Positions 57,031 through 64,000 of a stretch of 64,000 nucleotides of DNA are shown here, piece after piece; within the stretch, counting starts at the first letter, position 1; each line of letters starts with the position of its first letter. The position numbers and the translations under genes were made by a program. This DNA comes from Isoetes taiwanensis. Lineage: Eukaryota; Streptophyta; Lycopodiopsida; Isoetales; Isoetaceae. Location: NCBI GenBank assembly GCA_021234155.1, contig JAJEKV010000075.1:58001-122000 (forward strand), given 5' to 3'. The notes beneath the pieces were generated by a model. It searched no databases. It had not been told where the DNA came from and saw nothing but the letters and a program-made list of their open reading frames with translations.

Positions 57031-57218
57031 AACGATGGCAAACCGTAGGATAGGAGAAACATATAAAGTTAGGCAAATAGGATGTGGCAAATCGTAGATG
57101 TGTAAATCGTAAATAACCCTTTTTAACCATGGCAAACCGTAGGATAGGAGAAACATATAAAGTTGGGCAAATAGGATGTGGCAAATCCTAGATGTGTAAA
57201 TCGTAAATAACCCTTTAT
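57031..57218. repeat. 94-base tandem duplication
   Basis: Two adjacent copies of a unit beginning ATGGCAAACCGTAGGATAGG and ending AAATCGTAAATAACCCTTT, differing at a few positions. Confidence 0.85.
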
Positions 57219-58559
57219 TCGACAAGGTATACAACTTTAAGTATCTACAACCTAAGGACATTAAACAATTTTAAGGGCTAGATAACGTCCTCCACGAGGC
57301 GTTATGGCCGAGGAAAATGGTCGAGTGGCCATGTGGCGGGAAATTCGAGGCCGACGTGAGGCCATTTTCATGGGCCATAACGCCGAGGGGAGGTTTTATC
57401 ATTTCTTTAACGCCCTTGGCCGGGGCATTTAAGCAGAGACCGCCATACCCAAGCTTCACTCAGCAAGAAATCAAATGTAAGCCTCTGTTTTCATAACATA
57501 ACATATGATGCAAACCGTAACATATGATCAAATACGGTGGCCGCAGAGGCTGATTTAAAAGCGAGCATGGGGAGCCGGATTTGCACAGGCGGTAGATTTA
57601 AAGGGGGAGTCGGTTTGCATCAAATGAGTCGGATTTTTCAGGGAGCAGCTCATAATCATTCGCTTGTAACATCTTCTAGCCTTGAATCTGGGCATAAGTT
57701 ATGATTTTGTCTCTCGGGGAGATCCGTGATGTGAGAAGATCCCGAAGTTTGAAACTTTACACCAAAAATATTCTTTTGAGCGAGGGTATTCGGGCGCTTG
57801 GATGGCGGCCCGGGATCAGCCTCATGAAAACCTTGTATTCTCAGGAGGTTCTACCCGATTGCAGTTCTTTAACCTTTTTGCCGTTCCTTTTTGTATCGAA
57901 GCTCCACCAGCGGTGGTTTTTATTGCATATTTGTGCCTTTGCTAGAAGCTCGCTTTTAAAACAGATGCCATAACCGGATCAAATAGCAAAATCCGAAAAA
58001 ATGAAGCGCAGGGCCGTTCAAAAGACAGAGAGAAGCCGGCTGGAGGCCTCCTAGAGATCTGGCTATGGCTTGGAGGCCGGAGGCCTGGCTATGGCGGGCT
58101 TTTGCTAAGGATCGACCACGGCGGAGTGCGGCCCAGAAAAAGAAGTACATGACAGCAGAGCAGAGGATGTTATGGACATAACATTTTTGTTATGGACATA
58201 ACAGTTTTGGCCCAAAAGTTACTGGATATAACCTCTTAGAATAGACGGCTGGGATTTAATCCTACGGCTAAATGCAGAGGCCAAGGACGTTAAGGACATA
58301 TAACTCTCAAGATATACAACTTCAAAGATATAGAACTTATGGGACATTATGAATATACAACCTTAAAACTATAACGAAATGCATTTTTCAACATCTTGAT
58401 AACATTTATCAAAACAAAGTTTGCGTCTAAAAGAATGATAATAGTCAAGGCAATGGTGCCGTCTCCAGCAAAAGCCTGAAAGACAAAAAAAAAAAGATGA
58501 GCTTTCTCAAATTTTATATCCGAGACAACATAGCAGATACCAGTACTTCCATGGTTCAA
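57219..58559. other. Unassigned stretch
   Basis: A GC-richer piece (57270-57460) with GGCCATAACGCC words and a 90-codon plus-strand frame at 57701-57973 without any recognised domain. Nothing can be assigned. Confidence 0.35.
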
Positions 58560-60170
58560 TGTTCCCTACCAATTACATGATGGCGAAAATGAAAGATTTA
58601 CATATTCAAGATGTTCCACCGTCGGACATGGCTCAGGAGTAGATTTAGTGAATAGGATGCATCCAAGTGGGTTTTACCTCGATCATATGAAACGTATTCC
58701 CACTTGGACAACCTTAGGGTATCATGTCTATGATCCAAGGTAAGTTGCATGAAAACTGAAGATTACATTGCATAGGTGGGCAAAACTAAATAAGGTGATG
58801 GAGAGCAAAGGTTTTTCAGCAGTTGAATTTAGGAAATTCATGGCCGATGAAGCGCAGGCTAACTGGACAGCAGTAGGAGATGTGTTCAACAATGGTCAAG
58901 AGATTTTAGGTGGAGAGTGCTCATAACTTATGTAGGAAATGGAGAAATGCGTAAACTATTGAAATTGCGGAAGATATTTATCATGAAATTATTGATTGGT
59001 GACCTGGAAAATCCGATGAAGTGGACATCAAGTCGTTAGGTTCGTGGTTGTCTTGGTGGCATCAGAGGATAAGCAGATGGGGGAATTATATGCTTACAGG
59101 AATGGATATAGCCAAGTAGGGTCCGGAGTCAGGAACAGGGCCTAATGTTTCAAATCTGTTGGGAAGATTAGAAAGAAGTGATGGCTCTGAAATAAGCCAT
59201 ATGCAAGGAGTTAATGTAATTAACAAACAAGTGGCTGGTGGTAATAATCAAACCATCTTGAGACATCTACAATTACTAATTCTGAAGCAGGAAGTCACCG
59301 TCCAGATAAGGTAAGCCACATTATATCGCGTTCAATAATTGATGACTCAGCGAGAAGAACAATAAATTTTGGCAGTCCAGAAATTAGAGTCATAGAAGTA
59401 GATATCCATCAGGCTAGTTGGGTCTTGAGGACACTTGCGGGAAGTGAGGTGAAATGTATAGATTGAGTTTCTAAAACTGGCCGTAAATGTCAAACACATA
59501 TCAATAAGGGGAACAAATCCGCTGTTGCTCCTTCTTTTTATGAAATTCGAAGACACTAAAATGGAGAGCAAGAACAAATGATATGGTTTCATTCAACGAA
59601 TGTGCAGCACACATGGTATCCTGATTATAGTATTGTCGATGCTCTTAATAGACCTGGTAGTTGGCCAGTGGCTATAGGAATCAACATAAAGGATGAAGAA
59701 TTGCAAGTGTTGATGAATAACGGATTTGAGGTGAGAGGGTTATCGTCCACATCCAATCAGTATCTCACTGATATTTTTTCTGATGCACCGTCAGCAAGTA
59801 GCTTCATCAGAGTTAGAAATGGAAGGCATGTCAATAAAAGAGCTAGATTGAGTAATGATGAAGATGTGAATCTAGAATGAAATTTTGACATGGAAAAACA
59901 AAGGTAGTTAAAAACAGATTATCTGTTTAAAAATCATGTAATTTTGAGCTTAAAAGGGATACCAACATTTGCAAAATTGAAGTTGGTGCACACCCAAATG
60001 TAGTTGTCCAGAATTCATGAAACATGGTTGCAAGGGTAGATTCCTACTCTACGAGCACATGTGTTATGTCTACAACAAGGTGTTGGGATATAATCCAAAA
60101 GATAAGAAGGAGGGTTTTCAAGCAGTATTGACGGGTGCTGCATTGGTAATGCTCTCAGGTGTTGATTAAA
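58560..60170 (+). pseudogene. Decayed gene with SWIM-like zinc finger at its end
   Basis: Coding-like plus-strand pieces in changing frames: FRKFMADEAQANWTAVGDVF (about 58830), a 100-codon frame at 59578-59880 (GSWPVAIGINIKDEELQVLM), and near 59990-60165 CTPKCSCPEFMKHGCKGRFL followed by LYEHMCYVYNKVLGYNP. The CxCPxF...(C)xH...VLG layout resembles SWIM-type zinc fingers (as in ZSWIM or MULE-type proteins). The gene identity is not recognised. Confidence 0.4.
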
Positions 60171-60175
60171 TTCTT

Positions 60176-60197
60176 TAAATAGAATAGAATAGAATAG
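60176..60197. repeat. AATAG tandem repeat
   Basis: Four AATAG units, the third such site in the window, next to the decayed SWIM-like gene. Confidence 0.7.
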
Positions 60198-60289
60198 TGT
60201 AATTGATCGTGTAATTGTGTATCTGATAAAGTAGCAGTCAAGCGCAAACATTCCTTACAAAAAAAAACATGAAAACATGGTTCGAAAAA

Positions 60290-61850
60290 ACATAAAAAAA
60301 AAAGTCGCACTCAATGGTACAACAGTGCCAGCCACATCCGTGATTTCCCTGCAGAAGATGCCTTCCATGTGTTTGACCATCTCTTCGACCTCCATGCAAC
60401 CCCCCGACTAGAACCACTTTTTACACATATATAGTATGCCGGTATGACCCAGCAAGTCTTACAGGAAGTCACCTTCCCAAGGGGAGGCAAGTGGGTATCC
60501 TTGAAGTCGCTAAGTCAAGTCATAGGCGGGGATCCAGAGTCAAGGGGCAACTGTGGGATAGGACGAAGAATATGCCTGATCACATGAGTTGTAAGGCTCA
60601 CAGGCATAGGTATGTCTCGGCGCATGCGGCTCTTTCTTTATTTATGCATACTGGGCAGTCAATAGCGTGGGGGAGCCTTCGATCCAACCCTTGGACCTTG
60701 CACCACTCAATACTAGGGTAGATTAGGACCAGATCCACGAGATTCAGTCCTCAGAGTATGTCTACCACGCACGCATCGAGGCAACCGCAGATCGAAAGCA
60801 AGATTATTCACGCAGAAAGAAGGGGAAGAAGATCCGCAATGGAGAGCATGGAAGCAAAGAAGAATGGAGAGGCAAAAACAAGGCACGACAACCATATCGG
60901 GGCGGGCCAACGAACCACCTATGGCATTACAAAGACTATCACCCGATAGTAACGAAGGGAGGAGTACATCCTTGCAAATGACATTCTCCACCTTCCATAC
61001 TGCTTATAAGAAATGCTTAGGATCGACGAGCTCTTGGGTCTGATTGCAAAGGAGCAGCAGAGCGACTTCATCGACTACTCATATCAAGAAGTCCCAAGGG
61101 AGGTAGCGGAGCGGCACTCTTATGCCGGCGAGACGACGTCCGACGTCGCCGCATATGAGTACATAAGGGAATTGTATCACCGACAGCCGCCAGTCATCCC
61201 AGAAGAGGAGTCCCAAGTGATCCAAAGTAGGTTACAAACTAGGGAGGGGCTCAAGCTCTAGCCAATCCGCTCGATCGCCAGAGATGCGAGAGGCGCCTAG
61301 CAATTGTCAATTTGGATAAAGGCAACCACCATATGGAGGGACCATGAAGACCTCCTAGCACTGGACGTCTACGCCGAGGCCGCTCAAAGGAAGGGCACAG
61401 GATCTCAGACGGTAGGAAAGGGAAGGGCGCTTCGATCCTATCTCCCAGTCCTTAGTCAGGGACAAATGATAGTCTTCCACAAGGAGTTTAGCCCACGAGG
61501 GGAGGAGGCCGTAGCGCTCTTAATAGCACTCTGGGGCTTTGTAAAGATGCCAAGTTGAGCAGCAGCACGGATCATATCATCCTCTTCAAGAGATCCGTAG
61601 TACTCTACTCCCTCGACTTTGCCAGAGGTCACCTGAGAGATGCACCAATGACAGTCGTTGCGGCTACAACACCCCCACTTCCTCCACCTCAAATGGCTCG
61701 AGCTCTTGAAGGCGGATCATCCAGGAATATCTCGCGCAACGTCGGCAAGGGCCTCCGACTCAAGGAAATGAAGAATTTCTTCAAGTCCATGAAGGACTTG
61801 AGGATGAACACCCCCTTGTCCCTCTGTATTATTGTATATGTATAAAAATG
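60290..61850 (+). pseudogene. gag-like region of the third chromovirus
   Basis: Pieces such as DLLALDVYAEAAQR, GQMIVFHKEFSPRGEEAVAL and RELYHRQPPVIPEEESQVIQ are GC-rich and coding-like, similar in position and composition to the gag of the 27.6 kb element (DLPPEEEFYAIQERM). Frameshifts and stops throughout. Assignment rests mainly on context. Confidence 0.45.
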
Positions 61851-62054
61851 TTTTAAAACTTCCATGTACTATTATCTATTTCTCCATAATGTACAAGTCT
61901 GATGTACCAATTATCATAACTCATTGTTGACTTATAAGTTGAATTTCAACTTGATTTCTTTTATGGCTATATTGTGTGTAGCCGAGTCATCAGGAATCAG
62001 GAAGTTAATACTCCATGACACACACACAATAGCCCAATAGCCGGCCGTGCGGGA

Positions 62055-62935
62055 TTATGAAGACCTATTTCAAGATTAAAAGTAGCTACTTCTGCCCGCC
62101 ATGAAGAAGCAGATAGCTAAGTACATTCGGGAATGTCGCTATGTATGTCGCCAGACGGGCGAGCAACCCGAAATCCTGTGAGTGTTGGAGCCATTACCTG
62201 TGCCAAATGCCAAATGGGAAGTAATAAGCATGGACTTCGTTACAGGGCTCCCGAGAACCATAAGGGGCAAAGACGCCTTGATGGTAGTAGTGGACAAATT
62301 GTCAAAGATGGCGCATTTTGTGCCGTGCAAGACCACGGACACGGCGTTAGATACCGCCATACTGTTCACTAAGGAGATCTTTCGACTCCACGGGATGCCA
62401 AGAGAGATAATCTTACATCCTCAGACAGATGGGCAGATGGAGCGCACAAATCGAAGCATAGAACACATGTTGAGGAACTATGTATAGAACAAGCAATCAA
62501 AGTGGGACGATTTCATTCACTTGGTGGAGTTTGCATATAATAGCACCAAGCAAGAATCTTCTCAGGTGTCCCCTTCCATGATCAATTATGGGTATCAATG
62601 CTTGACACCGCATTACGTGGTACAATTCAAAGGTCCAAGTTTGAAGTTTCTCGCCAGATGTTATCGATATGCAAAGCGGCCGGGTGGAAGAAGTGAGAGG
62701 ATATCTTCTAGCAACAAGAAGTTGGTAGAAGAGTGTAGCCGACAGGCATAGGACCGCAAGAGAGTCCAGGTAGGAGATAATGTTTGGCTCAAGATCAAGA
62801 TCAAGCAAGCGAAGCTTCGCATCGGCAATTGTAAGAAGCTCCTAGGTGGGCATGACCCTTCAAGATTTTGGAGCGAGTAGGGAGCTAAGTCTACAAGCTC
62901 GACTTACCTGCACATCTTAAAGTCCATAAGGTCTT
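62055..62935 (+). pseudogene. Integrase of the third chromovirus
   Basis: MKTYFKIKSSYF (zinc-finger side), WEVISMDFVTGLPRTI and VVVDKLSKMAHFVPCKTTD (core), LHGMPREIILHPQTDGQMER (with a short deletion that removes the ISDRD segment), TNRSIEHMLRNYV then TAG, FIHLVEFAYNSTKQ and VWLKIKIKQAKL. Clearly the same family as the other copies. The deletion removes a catalytic Asp. Confidence 0.8.
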
Positions 62936-62939
62936 CTAT

Positions 62940-63239
62940 GTGAGCCTGTTGAGGAGGCATAACCCAAACCCGGAGGAGGTTTTGGAAACTCCAACTTTGT
63001 TGAAGATGACGGAGGAACAAGGTGAAATAGCGCCCGAATTAATTCTCGACAAGGCATTCAAGAAGACGAGAAGGTCTCAAATCCTCCAATATTTGGTCAA
63101 GTGGAAGCATTTATCCGTGGAAGACGCAACTTGGATATTGAAGCAAGATCTAGAGAAGCAATACCCGAACTTTATGAAGGACTTATTGGCCGAATTCGGC
63201 TCCGAGCTGGGTCGCCCGACTTGCCAGGTGCTTAGCTAA
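62940..63239 (+). CDS. Integrase tail and chromodomain, third copy
   Basis: VSLLRRHNPNPEEVLETPT, then the chromodomain PELILDKAFKKTRRSQILQ, YLVKWKHLSVEDATWILKQD, LEKQYPNFM, and a C-terminal tail ending CQVLS at a stop. The most complete chromodomain in the window, with no stop inside. Confidence 0.85.
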   Translation: MSLLRRHNPNPEEVLETPTLLKMTEEQGEIAPELILDKAFKKTRRSQILQYLVKWKHLSVEDATWILKQDLEKQYPNFMKDLLAEFGSELGRPTCQVLS

Positions 63240-64000
63240 GTTGTATGTCTTAGTATAGCTCTAGTAATGCATATATATTCGAGCTCGTTGAGTGCATATG
63301 CCAAAGTCTTGGAAGTGTAGGCGATGATGAGATACGCTCTAAAGGCATTCTCTGGGCCAGCACGCACTAAGAGTGCGCATGACCAGGAGAGTCATGTGAG
63401 AGGAAGAGCGGTATGGTGAGCGATGATGAGACCATCATTCGGATGATCTCTATGACACAATGCAGGGCACGTGCACCTGACCATAGGGTGGTCATGGTAA
63501 AGTATGAGTGATCATGCGCGATGATGGGATCGTGAAACGTTCCCTAGCTTAAACCCTCAAGGGCATGAGGCACTGTGGGTGTACTCGATCAAGGGGATCG
63601 TGTACAAGGTAGCAAATGGTCCTTAAGCTCAAATCCTTACGGGGCCATGATCGAGTGCACAGTAGTAGGGTAACCTTGAGCTAGTAGTTCGGCTCAAGGA
63701 GGTAATTAGGGGGGTGGTCCCCTAAAACCACAAACTTATTAACTAAACTAACGTAATGTGTTACTTATGCAGGCCAATGAAAGGAGAGCATAGATGAGGG
63801 AGCGCATTACGTAAAGATGGAAGTCATAATTTAGACTTAAATTATGAATCCTAATAACTAACGTGGTTTGAATTACCATAATGAGTAACCTTGTCAAGGC
63901 TATATAATTTTGTATAGGTATGAATATAGCCTATGACACGTATTAATTGCTTAATAGGAAGTTGATCATTTTATTAAAATCAAAGTTGTATGTTCATGTG
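63240..64000 (+). other. 3' leader of the third chromovirus
   Basis: Non-coding. GCGATGATGAGA words recur three or four times (63322, 63420, 63510). The GTGGT-ACCAC hairpin is at 63714-63731 and an acceptor-like TTATGCAG|GCCAATG lies at about 63770. Confidence 0.6.

Larger units (their letters stand above)
60290..64000 (+). mobile_element. Third chromovirus copy, internally deleted, runs off right edge
   Basis: gag-like remnants (to about 61850) join directly to integrase (62055-62935), so protease, RT and RNase H are deleted. Chromodomain (62940-63239) and 3' leader (63240-64000) follow. The expected polypurine tract and 3' LTR would lie beyond 64000. The H3-like ORF, expected further 5', is not present. 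Confidence 0.75.

Noticed and set aside
1-64000. CRISPR array, prophage or bacterial operon
   Set aside because: No direct repeat-spacer array and no bacterial gene organisation; the repeats seen are tandem satellites and LTRs.

Overview
This is nuclear DNA of a land plant. It has spliced genes with GT-AG introns, plant-type Ty3/gypsy and Ty1/copia retrotransposons primed by initiator-tRNA-Met, LINEs, a hAT-like transposon, an intact secreted leucine-rich-repeat gene and plant telobox motifs. Long decayed repeats, many nested elements and a Penelope/telomerase-like reverse transcriptase gene point to a large genome, perhaps a non-flowering plant (fern, lycophyte or gymnosperm). That last point is inference only.

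Layout. 1-5.2 kb: a minus-strand, five-exon gene with a SAP-like N-terminal part and a long reverse transcriptase exon that runs off the left edge; 6.19-6.87 kb is a broken piece of a second copy, identical over 111 bases. 6.9-8.2 kb: degenerate short repeats, including an array of TTCTAGAA-type (heat-shock-element-like) motifs and a tRNA-like Pol III promoter. 8.4-10.2 kb: LINE remnant. 10.6-11.5 kb: Myb/SANT-like pseudogene. 14.96-16.16 kb: the one clearly intact ordinary gene, a secreted LRR protein. 18.4-26.8 kb: F-box/LRR remnant, a second LINE (minus), a Ty1/copia body and a Ty3/gypsy body.

27.64-40.08 kb: a nearly complete Ty3/gypsy chromovirus with two LTRs of about 1.6 kb, PBS, an extra first ORF, gag, protease, RT, RNase H, integrase, chromodomain and polypurine tract. 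41.0-43.5 kb: hAT-like transposase (minus). 47.2-50.3 kb: a related chromovirus with an internal inversion. 50.3-54.3 kb: the 5' half of another member of the LTR family. 54.9-60.2 kb: unrecognised decayed genes, minisatellites and a foldback. 60.3-64.0 kb: the 3' part of a further chromovirus.

The most striking discovery is that the extra ORF between the primer-binding site and gag in the chromoviruses ends in a histone H3 fold. In the 50.3 kb element the 87-residue fold (53032-53292) is uninterrupted and about 60% identical to canonical H3 by eye. In the 27.6 kb element the same place holds a broken H3 relic. The full-length element also encodes a C-terminal chromodomain, a module family that binds modified H3. 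Both H3-carrying elements have a TATA box 118-120 bases before the gag ATG, suggesting that H3-like ORF and gag-pol are separate transcription units, and their LTRs carry telobox motifs at the presumed core promoter. A retrotransposon lineage that carries its own H3-like protein together with an H3 reader is, to my knowledge, not described.
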